Shown here piece after piece: positions 19,487 to 28,354 of a stretch of 64,000 bases of DNA. Position numbers and translations under genes: made by a program. The notes under the pieces were generated by a model. That model made no database searches. It saw only the letters and a program-made list of their open reading frames with translations, and had not been told where the DNA came from. Position 1 is the first letter of the stretch. The number at the start of each line of letters is the position of its first letter. Origin of the DNA: Choricystis sp. odSpoLacu1 (lineage: Eukaryota > Chlorophyta > Trebouxiophyceae); the NCBI GenBank assembly GCA_958009055.1, contig OY253660.1, positions 434,001 to 498,000 on the forward strand, written 5' to 3'.

Positions 19487-21198
19487 TCACCCAACCTGCA
19501 TCGCCTCCTCCTTGACCTCCAGCGGGGTTGGCCCTCCACCCGCGGCCACCCCTGCCGCGACTCGCCCCCGCGCCGCCGCGTCGATCGTGGCCGCCCCTTC
19601 CGCCAATACTGCCTCCACCTCCTCCTCTGGATCAGCCAGCGCCGCCCTCCGCGTCAGCGCCGCCAGGCGGGCCCCCGCCGCCGCCCGCCAGGACGCCAGC
19701 ACGCGGTCGGCAGCGGCGGCGACGGTGGCGTCGCGGCAGGCCGAGGCACGTGTCGTCGTCGCCACAATGTCTGGAACCCCCGCCGCCAGCTTGGGCCCCA
19801 CCGCCACGCCCGCCACGTCGCGCAGGGCGTCGTGGGCGGCGATGAGGGGGGGGGGCGGCCCGGTCGGGGGGGGCGCCAGTCGGCACGGCGTCCAACGCGT
19901 CCAGGGCAGCGGAGAGTTTGGCGGCCGCGGCACGCGCGCGCGCGCGACCGTGGCAGCCGCGGGCGTCCGCCTCAACCACCCCACCGCCACCCGCTTGGCC
20001 GCGGTCAGCCCCGCCGCCGCGCGCGCCGCGCGGGAGCGGGCTTCTGCTGCCACCACAGCCCGGGCGGCGGTCTCGCGGGCGACAAAGTCGGCGCGAGCGC
20101 GCGCGGCCAGGGAGGCTGCGGCGACACCATCCAGCGCGTTGTCACGCGGCAGTGCCGCCGCCAGGGCGGCCGCCAGGCCCGCCCTCCCCGCCGGGTGGGA
20201 CGACGCCAGCTCAGCCACCGTGGGCTGGGGCGGGCCGTCCCCGTCGGCGGGGGGCAGTGAGGCACCAGCCGGCGGCGCGGGCGTGCGGGCGCACGCGGTG
20301 TGCGCGGCGTGCGTCACCGCCGCCGGCAGAGCCACGCCTCCTCCGCCTCCTCCTCCGCCACCACCACCGTACTCGTCATGGCCAACGCCAGGCCCCGAGC
20401 CCGCGATCATGGCTTCCAGGTATTGAACAATGGACGCTTGGTTAGCGTACGGAATTTCAGCTCCCCCGGGGAGACTGCCCAGCGTCCGGTACGTGTAGTG
20501 GCCGTCCTTGACGCCGCGCTCCTCGCCGACGGCGGCAGCGTGCTGTGTGGGAAGAGGGTGAGTGTGTGTGGGTTGGGCTGTGGCTTGGCGGGTTGGCGCG
20601 TTTCCCCCTTCCTCTCTCCCTCTCCCTGTCTTTCACTCACCTCCACCCCCGCCGCATCCACCAGCCACCACTTCATGCGCCGCCTCCCATCGCTCCCCTC
20701 CGTCTTGGAGTAGCGGTACGCAATGTAGGCCGGCACCGGGGGCGGGGAGGAAGAGGCGGCGAGTTTGGCGGCATCGCCGGGCGACGAGGCGCGCGCGGCG
20801 CCAGCGGCGGCGGCCGCTTCTTCATCATCCGATGCGGTCACGTGAAACCCGGCCGCATCCTGAGACTCCTTGATGACGGCGTCCAGCCAAGCTTGGAGGT
20901 CGCGCCGGTTGCGCGCTCTCAGCGGCCCCGCGCGCGGGGGCGGCACAAAGCCGGGGGCCGTCACATACCGATAGTGCGCGTCCCCCGCGTCATCGCCGAC
21001 AGCGGCGAGAGTCTCGCCACCGTCGACGTGCACCAGCATGAACTCCAGGTGGTAGCCCGCCTTGCGGGAGGAGCGGGACGCGGGTTGGCGCGCTTCGCGG
21101 TGTGACACAAACACGGGGCCTGGGGGCGGGGGCGGCGGTGGTCCAGCGCCATTGTCGGCGGCCGCAGCCTGCCCACCGTCTGCGTAAGGTTGAGACAT
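19487..21198 (-). CDS. Unknown protein with a duplicated HYxYR module
   Basis: Two exons, 21198..20641 and 20542..19487, 537 aa. I do not recognise the family. The N-terminal half holds two copies of one module: FMLVHVDGGETLAAVGDDAG..HYRYVTA..LQAWLDAVI (about residues 40-95) and KWWLVDAAGVEHAAAVGEERG..HYTYRTL..IVQYLEAMI (about 168-235). Each contains a beta-rich start, an HYxYR/V core and a closing amphipathic helix (LxxxLxAxI). The intron falls in phase 0 inside the second copy. The remainder is Gly-rich (eleven Gly in a row) followed by a long Ala/Arg-rich helical, probably coiled-coil, region. No catalytic motif, signal peptide or TM helix is seen. It is tail-to-tail with PrimPol and upstream, in tandem, of mitochondrial bL23. 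Confidence 0.7.
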
Positions 21199-21235
21199 GC
21201 GGCGTGCGTGTAAAACAGGCAACAAAAAACCCTTT

Positions 21236-21638
21236 TCAGGGTTTGTCCTTCAGCGTCACGTACACTTTTTTCACGTCGGGCTTTGCGTAAGTGCCGTGCT
21301 TGCCCCGCTTCTTGCGCCCGCCCAGCACGCTGGTGCGCAGGGAGGCGATGTTGAGGCCGTAGACTTTGGTCAGGTACTCCTTGAGTTCGAGCTGTGTTGT
21401 GTGGGTTTGTGTGGGGAGGTGAGAAAAAAACGCGGCCGGCGCCCCAATCGCGGTCCCCCTCTCTTTCCCTCCTCCCTCCTTCTCCCACACCCTCTCTCTC
21501 TCTCACCTTGCCGACCCTCGGCACCGTCTTGAACACCAGCTCGCGCACACTCTCCCCCGCCTCGCGCGCGGCTGCAGTCACCGGCACGACCCGCAGCGGG
21601 AACGACGGCAGGTACGTCGGCAGGCGGCGCCACACCAT
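21236..21638 (-). CDS. MRPL23: Mitochondrial ribosomal protein L23 (uL23m)
   Basis: Mitochondrial large-subunit protein near the peptide exit tunnel. Exons 21638..21507 and 21391..21236, phase 0, 95 aa. The start MVWRRLPTYLPSFPLRVVPV resembles plant mitochondrial L23, whose N-terminus is also uncleaved. KVYGLNIASLRTSVLGGRKK and DVKKVYVTLKDKP are the core RNA-binding strand-loop-strand. It is shorter than plant homologues, stopping directly after the conserved VTLK block. It lies only 37 bp downstream of the start of the preceding minus-strand gene and is divergent from cytosolic PheRS alpha, so two translation genes share one 197-bp promoter that contains a GT microsatellite. Confidence 0.88.
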
Positions 21639-21835
21639 GGACCGCGCGGAGGTGTGGCGGTGTGTGTGTGTGTGTGTGTGGTGGGGAAGGAGCTGGTCGC
21701 GGGGACGCGCTGCAGACGGGCGATCCGCGGGGCGCGAAGAGTAGGAAAAAAACGACGACCCGACTGTGGGACCCGTCAATTGACGACGCTGTTTTTCTTT
21801 TTCTCGCGGGCGCTCCTCACAGCTCGCTCTCCACC
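21639..21835. promoter_or_regulatory. Bidirectional promoter with (GT)n, uL23m / FARSA
   Basis: 197 bp between start codons. It has an uninterrupted GT repeat at about 21661-21680 and a T-rich/CGCG element (GTTTTTCTTTTTCTCGCGGG, 21790-21809) about 27 nt before the FARSA ATG, the best core-promoter candidate seen here. Inferred from position. Confidence 0.5.
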
Positions 21836-23338
21836 ATGGACGACAAAAACGCCCTGGAGCGCGAACTCCTGAAGACCATTCACGATGCCGGCTCCGTGGA
21901 CTCTGGCGCCTTTGCGTCGTCGCGCGGCCTGCGCCCCAACGACGAAGCCGTCACAGGGGTTGTGAAATCGCTCCTCGCCGCCGAAATGGTGGCCACCACC
22001 GACGTCAAACACTCGCGCACCGTGCTGACAGCCATGGGCACTGAGTTTGCGGCCGTAGGCTCCGCGGAGGCTCGCGCGTTTGCCGCGACGCCGGGCGACG
22101 GCACGACGATCGAAGCACTGAACGCGGCGCTCGGCGCCGACGTTGCGGGCCCCGGCTTCCGGGCCGCCATGCAGGCCAAGTGGCTGAAAGTGGACAAGTC
22201 GGGGGGGTCGCCCCGCGTCTTGCGCGGCGTGGAGGGCCCCGTGGAGGACGCGATTGGGGCCGCGTGCGCGGCGCTCGCGCGCGGCGACGCCGTCCCCCCG
22301 CCCGTCGCCGACACCCTCAAAAAGCGCAAGCTGACGGCTGTGGAAACGTGGACCACGTACACGGTCACCCCTGGCCCCGCCTTTGCCCTGGAGCGGAAGC
22401 AGCTGGCCACCGACGTGACGGCGGCGGCGGTCGCGAGTGGCGCGTGGCGGACGGCTTCCTACAAACCTTTGAACTACGACGCTCTCGGCACCCTCCCCAC
22501 CGGGGGCGCCCTCCACCCCCTGCTCAAGGTGCGGGCCGCCTACCGCCGCATCTTCACGGCCATGGGGTTTCGAGAGATGGACACCAACGCGTGGGTGGAA
22601 TCGTCGTTCTGGAATTTCGACGCGCTCTTCCAGCCGCAGCAACACCCCGCGCGCGACGCGCACGACACCTTTTTTGTGGCTGATCCTGCGACGACACCGC
22701 TGTCCGGTGAACCTGCCGACTATGTGGCCCGCGTGCGGGCGGTGCACGAGCGGGGAGGGTACGGCAGTGTGGGCTACCAAGCGCCGTGGTCACCCGTGGA
22801 AGCCGAGAAAAATCTGCTGCGCACGCACACGACCGCCGTGTCGTCACGCATGCTCTACCGCCTCGCCACCACCGGCTTCAAACCCGCCCGCCTGTTTTCC
22901 ATCGACCGCGTGTTCCGCAATGAAGCCATCGACAGGACGCACCTGGCCGAGTTTCACCAAGTGGAAGGCCTCGTCTGCGCCCCGGGCCTCTCTCTCGGCC
23001 ACCTGATCGGCACCCTGGCCGACTTCTTCAGGCGGCTGGGCCTGACCAAACTGAGGTTCAAGCCCGCGTACAACCCGTACACTGAGCCATCGATGGAGAT
23101 TTTTGCGTACTCGGATGAACTGGGCAAATGGATGGAGGTCGGCAATTCAGGCATGTTCCGCCCCGAGATGCTAGCCCCCATGGGTCTGCCCGACGACGTG
23201 TCCGTCATCGCGTGGGGGCTCAGCCTGGAGCGCCCCACCATGATCCTGTACGGCATCGACAACATTCGGGACCTGTTTGGGCACAGGGTGTCGCTGGCCA
23301 CGGTGCGGCGCAACCCGATCTGCAGGCTGGGGTTGTGA
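21836..23338 (+). CDS. FARSA: Cytosolic phenylalanyl-tRNA synthetase alpha subunit
   Basis: Catalytic subunit of the eukaryotic (alpha-beta)2 PheRS that charges tRNA-Phe. Single exon, 500 aa, matching the cytosolic family (about 490-510). N-terminal winged-helix DNA/RNA-binding repeats (residues about 1-170) are followed by a class II catalytic domain: HPLLKVRAAYRRIFTAMGF, then motif 2 FSIDRVFRNEAIDRTHLAEF, HQVEG, EPSMEIF, and motif 3 AWGLSLERPTMILYGI. The archaeal/eukaryotic type is clear, as opposed to the bacterial/plastid fusion type. ATG 21836 is the first in frame with family alignment (the frame is open further upstream but lacks homology). The stop is followed by a T-rich region and TGTAA at 23401. 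Confidence 0.96.
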   Translation: MDDKNALERELLKTIHDAGSVDSGAFASSRGLRPNDEAVTGVVKSLLAAEMVATTDVKHSRTVLTAMGTEFAAVGSAEARAFAATPGDGTTIEALNAALGADVAGPGFRAAMQAKWLKVDKSGGSPRVLRGVEGPVEDAIGAACAALARGDAVPPPVADTLKKRKLTAVETWTTYTVTPGPAFALERKQLATDVTAAAVASGAWRTASYKPLNYDALGTLPTGGALHPLLKVRAAYRRIFTAMGFREMDTNAWVESSFWNFDALFQPQQHPARDAHDTFFVADPATTPLSGEPADYVARVRAVHERGGYGSVGYQAPWSPVEAEKNLLRTHTTAVSSRMLYRLATTGFKPARLFSIDRVFRNEAIDRTHLAEFHQVEGLVCAPGLSLGHLIGTLADFFRRLGLTKLRFKPAYNPYTEPSMEIFAYSDELGKWMEVGNSGMFRPEMLAPMGLPDDVSVIAWGLSLERPTMILYGIDNIRDLFGHRVSLATVRRNPICRLGL

Positions 23339-23488
23339 TGAGAGGGCGAATTTGTTTTTTTGGTGTGTGTGGGGTGGCTCATTTTTTTCTGATTGTGTGG
23401 TGTAAACAAGCACCAACCAAAACACAGCGCTCTGCAAAAACAAACAAAAAAAACGGTGGAAGCAAAACGTTGACACAAAAACACAAAC

Positions 23489-24796
23489 TTACCCGCCACC
23501 CTCCGCTCCAGACAAGTGCACCCTCCAGAACGCGTCCACCGCGGCGTCGTGCCCTCCATCGACCGCTATCGCGCCCAACACACTTTCAAAGGCTTCCGCG
23601 ACCATCGCGTCCGTCGCACCCCCCACGTTGGTGTTGGTGGACGCAAACGACGCGCCCGACGCTAGCAGGATGTCGATGCCCAGCTCGCGGCCCGCGCGCG
23701 CGCACGCGGCCCGCGAAATGTGGGCGGCGCGCGCGACGGACAGCTCTCCGAGCGCGGCGGTCGGGAAGCGTGCTAGGAGTGCCATCGTCGCGCCCTGGTA
23801 CATGGACGCGTCCCCGATCCAAGCCAGCAGCTCTGACGAGCGCGAGCGGTAGGTTTCGGCGTCGTATGACCGGTGCATGAGCGCGGCGTGCAGCAGCCAG
23901 GGTTCGCGGAACGGGTGGCCGAGCGCAGTTTCCAGCTTGGTCAGTTTCTCTGCGTCAAACACGGACGCCGTGTCAGGGCCTGCGTCGGCCAGGACGCGGT
24001 CGTACAGGGGCCCTGCCGCGTCACGCACGGCGGCGCGCAGGGCGGCCAGGTCGGTGTTAGGAGGGGGCGTGGTCGAGGCGGCGGCGCCGGGCGCAGAGGA
24101 AGGCGCCTGCTGCCCAGCCGCGCCCGCCTCTTCACTCCCTGCAAACATGTCCTGCATCCTGTTCACCAGGGGCTGCACGCGCCAAAACGCGCGCACCGCG
24201 GCGTCGTGCCCCCCGTCGACCGCCACCGCGCCCACCATCGATTCAAAAGCTTCCGCCACCATCGAGTCGGTGACCCCGCCCGCCCCAGAATCGGACGCCG
24301 CAAACGAGCCGCCCGTGCGCAGCAGGGTGTGGATGCCGACGGCGCGCCCCGCGCGCGCACACGCGGCACGCGAGATCAGCGCCTTGCGCGCGTCGGTCAG
24401 GCTGCCGATGGCGGCCGCCGGGCAGCCCGCCACCAGGGCCATGGTGGCGCCCTGGTACATGGAGGCGTCCCCCAGCCAGGCCAGCAGGTCGGCGGAGCGG
24501 GTGCGGTAGGTCTCCGCGTCGAACGACCTGTGCATGAACGCGGCGCGCAGCAACCACCTGTGGTTGAAGGCGTGGCCCAGCGATGTGGCCAGATCGTTCA
24601 CTTTGACGCTGTCAAACACGGTGGGCGTGTCGGGGCCGGCGTCGGCCAGGGCGCGGTCGTAGAGGGGGCCTGCTGCCGAGCGCACTGCGCCGAGCAGTGC
24701 GTCACGGGGGGCGGCGGGCGGGGGCGAGGCCGGACTGGCGGCGGTGGCCACGCTGCGCCGGGCGGCGGTGGCCACCAGCGCGTGTGGCTGCCGCAT
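23489..24796 (-). CDS. Tandem RNase III-like domain protein, degenerate active site
   Basis: Single exon, 435 aa, with two closely related RNase III folds (about residues 55-215 and 275-430). Each has the order LGHxFxxxWLLxAAxMHRS, DLLAWLGDASMYQ or ELLAWIGDASMYQ, ISRAACARAGRxxGI, and MVAEAFESxxGAxAVDGGHD. Compared with the NERLEFLGD signature, the second acidic residue is Ala in both copies, the first is Asp or Glu, the GD Asp is kept, and the later Asp is Glu (VAEAFE) with its partner Glu retained. No dsRNA-binding domain is seen. The N-terminus (MRQPHALVATAARRSVATAA) is organelle-transit-like. It could be a structural, mL44-like or Mini-III-like factor in organelle RNA biology. The TAA stop overlaps GGGTAAGT, a splice-donor look-alike, so the C-terminal end is slightly uncertain. 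Confidence 0.8.
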   Translation of the reverse strand: MRQPHALVATAARRSVATAASPASPPPAAPRDALLGAVRSAAGPLYDRALADAGPDTPTVFDSVKVNDLATSLGHAFNHRWLLRAAFMHRSFDAETYRTRSADLLAWLGDASMYQGATMALVAGCPAAAIGSLTDARKALISRAACARAGRAVGIHTLLRTGGSFAASDSGAGGVTDSMVAEAFESMVGAVAVDGGHDAAVRAFWRVQPLVNRMQDMFAGSEEAGAAGQQAPSSAPGAAASTTPPPNTDLAALRAAVRDAAGPLYDRVLADAGPDTASVFDAEKLTKLETALGHPFREPWLLHAALMHRSYDAETYRSRSSELLAWIGDASMYQGATMALLARFPTAALGELSVARAAHISRAACARAGRELGIDILLASGASFASTNTNVGGATDAMVAEAFESVLGAIAVDGGHDAAVDAFWRVHLSGAEGGG

Positions 24797-24985
24797 GTGT
24801 GTGCGGGTTTGGACGAGGAGTGGGAGGGTCCGAGTGTGGCCGACGTCGTTTCTTCGCGTTATGCTTCGCGCCCTCACTCTCGCAGGCAATCCCCGTCTCT
24901 TTCGCCCACCGCCCGCGGGGCCCCCACGCCTGCCCACGCACACCACGCGCAAGGCACACACACTCTCACCCCCTCCGCTCCCCCC

Positions 24986-26836
24986 ATGCGGGCCCGCCCG
25001 CCGGCGCGCCCCCCCGCCGACCCGATGCTGCTCCTCCGGTCGACGCTCGCGCGCGCGCCACGCTGCGCCCTCCTCCCCGCCCGCGCCGCCGCCACACCGG
25101 CGGGTGGCAGCAACATTGACAGCACTTCGACTGATGGCGCCAAAACCTACCGCACCGCCACGTGGCCCCCTCCCGCCTCCGCCGACGCGCCCGCCCCGGC
25201 CAAGCTCGTCGTCCCGCCCCCCCCCACCGTCACCGACGACGCGCCCGCGTGGGCGGGCACCGCGTGGGCGTCCCCGCTGGATGTGCGGCGGCGCGTGTTC
25301 TGCAACCGGTCGCTGAACATGGCGTCTGTGTCTGCAGTCGGATTTGACATGGACTACACACTCGCCCAATACAAACCCGACACGTTCGAGGCTCTCGCCT
25401 ACTCCCTCACCGTCGACAAACTGGTCGCCGTGTTTGGCTACCCCGTCGTGCTGAAAGATTTCGAGTTCGATTGGCGCTACATGGCACGTGGGCTCGTCAT
25501 TGACAAAGCGCGCGGCAACGTTTTAAAAGTCGACCGCCACAAGTACGTCAAGTTGGCGTACCACGGCTTTGCAGAACTGTCGCGCGATACGCGGCTGGCC
25601 ACCTATGCCGCCTCCTCGGAAGCGGTGGACTTTGATGAGCCGAGGTTTGCGTTGATTGACACGTTGTTTTCACTGGCCGAAGCACACCTCTTCATGCAGC
25701 TCGTGGAACTCGCTGACGCCGCCCCGGGAGTCCTGCCCGCCGGCAAAGCCTACGCCGACCTGTACCGCGACGTGCGGGCGGCGGTCGACCTGTGCCACAG
25801 GGACGGCAGCCTGAAATCGGCCGTCGCGGCCGCCCCCGCCCGCTACATCCACGACGACCCCGCCCTCCCCTCCCTACTGCGCACGCTGCGCTCCTCGGGG
25901 CGCAAACTGTTCCTGGCCACCAACTCGCTGTGGGACTACACGGATGTGGTGATGCGGCACCTGTTGGGCGGGGCCAAGGGCGCGGACGGCGCGCCGACCT
26001 GGTTGCGCCATTTTGATGCCGTCATCACGGGGTGTGGCAAGCCTGGATTCTTCACGGAGCGCAGGCCTCAGTTCGAAGTCGACCCCGCCACCGGCTGGCT
26101 GCGCAACACGGACTCGGGCACGCCCATGGTTCCCATAGGAGACGCCGACCTGCCGAAAGGTGGCGCGTTTGCGTCGGCCGCCGCGGGCGCGCGTGCCACC
26201 CCCCACTCCCGCGTCTTCCAGGGGGGCAACGTCGCCGACCTGCACCGCCTCCTCGGCGTGGCGTCTGGAGCCGAGGTGCTGTACATGGGGGACCACATCT
26301 ATGGCGACATTCTGAGGTCGAAGAAAACGCTCGGCTGGCGCACCATGCTCGTCGTCCCAGAGCTTGAGGCCGAACTCGACGTCCTGGCCCGCACCGGGGA
26401 CACCGCCGCCGAACTGCGCGCCCTGCGCGCCGCCCGGGACGCGTTGGAGGACCAGATCCAGAGGCTGGAGTGGGCGCGCGCGCACGGGTGTGCGGGCGGC
26501 GGGTCTGATGATGGCGATGCCACCGGCGACGAGCACGACGCAGTGCTCGCCTCCCTGCGCACCCAGCGTGACGGTGCGCGTGAAAAACACCGCGCCCTGC
26601 TCAAAGCGCACCACGCCAAGTTTCACGCGGTGTGGGGGCGGTTGCTGAAGACGGGGTACCAAAACTCGCGCTACGCCCACCAAGTGGAGCGGTTTGCCTG
26701 CCTCTACACGTCCCACGTGTCCAACCTGACGTACTACTCGCCCGAGAAGTCGTGGAGGGCGACGCCGGACGCGATGGCGCATGAAGAGGACCCTCAGTTG
26801 ACGGGTGGGGGTGGCGGGGCGGGGGTGCGTGGCTAG
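24986..26836 (+). CDS. HAD-family purine 5'-nucleotidase (NT5C2/NT5DC-like)
   Basis: Haloacid-dehalogenase hydrolase of the cytosolic IMP/GMP 5'-nucleotidase family, which dephosphorylates purine nucleoside monophosphates. Single exon, 616 aa. HAD motif I is GFDMDYTLAQYKPDTFE (nucleophile Asp plus acid Asp), motif II lies in LFLATNSLWDYT, and motif IV is LYMGDHIYGDILRSKK. SNLTYYSPEKSW near the end is typical of the family. The first 110 residues are Pro/Ala/Arg-rich with a mitochondrion- or plastid-like start; two ATGs are possible (24986 and 25025), the second giving MLLLRSTLARAPRCALLPAR. The long helical insertion with an acidic GGGSDDGDATGDEH loop near residue 510 sits where NT5C2 has its regulatory segment. 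A minisatellite starts at the stop codon. Confidence 0.88.
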   Translation: MRARPPARPPADPMLLLRSTLARAPRCALLPARAAATPAGGSNIDSTSTDGAKTYRTATWPPPASADAPAPAKLVVPPPPTVTDDAPAWAGTAWASPLDVRRRVFCNRSLNMASVSAVGFDMDYTLAQYKPDTFEALAYSLTVDKLVAVFGYPVVLKDFEFDWRYMARGLVIDKARGNVLKVDRHKYVKLAYHGFAELSRDTRLATYAASSEAVDFDEPRFALIDTLFSLAEAHLFMQLVELADAAPGVLPAGKAYADLYRDVRAAVDLCHRDGSLKSAVAAAPARYIHDDPALPSLLRTLRSSGRKLFLATNSLWDYTDVVMRHLLGGAKGADGAPTWLRHFDAVITGCGKPGFFTERRPQFEVDPATGWLRNTDSGTPMVPIGDADLPKGGAFASAAAGARATPHSRVFQGGNVADLHRLLGVASGAEVLYMGDHIYGDILRSKKTLGWRTMLVVPELEAELDVLARTGDTAAELRALRAARDALEDQIQRLEWARAHGCAGGGSDDGDATGDEHDAVLASLRTQRDGAREKHRALLKAHHAKFHAVWGRLLKTGYQNSRYAHQVERFACLYTSHVSNLTYYSPEKSWRATPDAMAHEEDPQLTGGGGGAGVRG

Positions 26837-26886
26837 TTTTGGCTCGTTTTGGGTCGGTTTTGGGTCGTTTTGGGTCGTTTTGGGGG
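26836..26886 (+). repeat. Five-copy 10-nt minisatellite, GTTTTGGGTC
   Basis: Five head-to-tail units (26836-26845, 26846-26856, 26857-26866, 26867-26876, 26877-26886), beginning on the last base of the 5'-nucleotidase stop codon. Units are GTTTTGGCTC, GTTTTGGGTCG, GTTTTGGGTC twice and GTTTTGGGGG. The strand has regularly spaced GGG blocks. Confidence 0.9.
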
Positions 26887-27035
26887 TTGAAAATTCTTAT
26901 GCCACCGGTGCACTATCTGTAACTTCGTTTTGGGGGCACCAGACACAGAGAGAGGGAGGGAAGAAAAGAGACGCAGCCGGCCTGTGGTTGCAAAAGAATC
27001 AAAAGCCGTCAATCACACAAAAACACCCACCCCAC

Positions 27036-28238
27036 TCAAACCGCAGGCGGCGGCCGGTCCCACAGCAGCCACACGCCCGACGGGTCAGCCTCATCATCTG
27101 CCTGCACCACCAGGAAGTGGAGCCCGCCGGCTGCGGCTTTGGCGGCTTTCCACGCGCGCGCTTCGTCGTCGCCGCCGCGCGGGAGGGCGGCGTACCGCCA
27201 CCTCGTGTTGACGCCCGTCTCCAGCACAAGGCAGCCGCGCTCCACGTCCGCGGTGACGGAGGCGAGCTCGTAGCCGGCGAGCCAGCCGGCGACGGGGAGG
27301 GCGCGGCGGGTGTAGATCGCGACGCCAGGGATCTGAGCCTCAGCCCCCGGCGCGGCCGCCCCCATCACAGCCGCCGGGTCGAATGCCTCCCCAAACGCGG
27401 CCCCCGTGGCCACGCTGGCCAGCTCGGGGGCCAGGTCGGCGAGGGGGAGGGAGACAAACTGCCAGGCCTCCCCCCGCAGAGCGTCGGGCGCGGGGGCGGG
27501 GGGGGGCCGCGTCAAACCCACCGAAAGGCGGCGGCGCGGTCGCCGAAAACCCGAGCAGGCTTGGGTACACGTCCACCGCGCGCCGCTCCAGGGCGGCCGC
27601 CAGCGCAAACGCGCGGCGCGAGGGGACGGGCTTGATGGACAGTTCGTCCAGCGCGCGCGAGATGATCGTCCCCATCGCCCCCCGGAAGAAGCGGGCCCGG
27701 GTGGGGGGTGTGGCGCCCGGCATGGCCAGCAGGTCGGCGAGGGCGGCTTTGAGCTGTGGGGGTGTGGGGGTGGTGGGTGGTGGGGAGGGTGTGGTGGGAG
27801 TGGGGGACTGGGCGGCGTGCGAAACAACACCGGCGTGGAAACAGTCCCCCCTCCTTGTCCTCTCCCCCTCCCTCTCCCTTCCAATCACTCACCTGCTGAC
27901 TGTTGATGGCTGTGTTGGGGAACCACCGCACATACTCCCACGCGCCGTCGGGCGGCGTCACGTACAGCTCCCACCTCTTTTTGCCGCGCTCGTCCAGCAC
28001 CGGCCGCGAGCTGAAGTCCAGCTGCCACTCGGTGGCGGTGGGGGGGGCGGCCGGCACCACGTCGGGGGGCGGGGTGGGGAGGGCGGGCGTGTCGCCGGGG
28101 GGGGGGGGGGGGCGCGTCGGTGAGCGGGGTGGCGCGTGGGGGGGTGGGGGCGGCCCGCGCCCGCAGCGCCGGGCGGGGGACCGCGGACACGGCCCGCGTG
28201 CCACAATGCGGCAGCGTGGCGTGGGGACGGGCGCGCAT
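27036..28238 (-). CDS. TAB2: TAB2-like plastid psaB translation factor (two homopolymer frameshifts)
   Basis: RNA-binding protein conserved in cyanobacteria and plastid-bearing eukaryotes, needed in Chlamydomonas and Arabidopsis for translation of photosystem I (psaB) mRNA. Exons 28238..27893 and 27753..27036. The transit-like start MRARPHATLPHCGTRAVSAV is followed by EWQLDFSSRPVLDERGKKRW, then ARFFRGAMGTIISRALDEL, IKPVPSRRAFALAAALERR, DALRGEAWQFVSLPL and ETGVNTRWRYAALPRG, ending FLVVQADDEADPSGVWLLWD. As printed, the frame breaks twice: in a run of 16 G on the plus strand (28097-28112) and in a C run on the coding strand near 27505-27513. Both are inside low-conservation linkers, and each side stays coding, so sequencing error at homopolymers is likelier than a pseudogene. 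Strong marker of a photosynthetic host. Confidence 0.85.
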
Positions 28239-28354
28239 TGCGGTAGAAACGGGGAGGAGGCAAGGGAAGAGGGTGTGGGTCGAAACAACACCGCCGGCCC
28301 TGACCCAGAAATCGAGCGCTTTTTCTTCGCGCGCCGGCCCCCCCTCCTCCATCA
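28239..28354. promoter_or_regulatory. 116-bp bidirectional promoter, TAB2 / uS9m
   Basis: The shortest head-to-head spacer in the window. It includes GCTTTTTCTTCGCGCGCCGG (28318-28337), similar to the T-rich/CGCG element before FARSA, about 20 nt before the uS9m ATG. It joins a plastid and a mitochondrial translation gene. Confidence 0.45.

Noticed and set aside
23430..23495. Splice donor GGGTAAGT plus TTTTTGCAG acceptor extending the RNase III-like gene
   Set aside because: The extra exon would run antisense far into FARSA with no homology; the TAA stop is simpler.
26836..26886. Internal telomeric array
   Set aside because: Units are 10-11 nt and imperfect, and only five copies lie within normal genic DNA.
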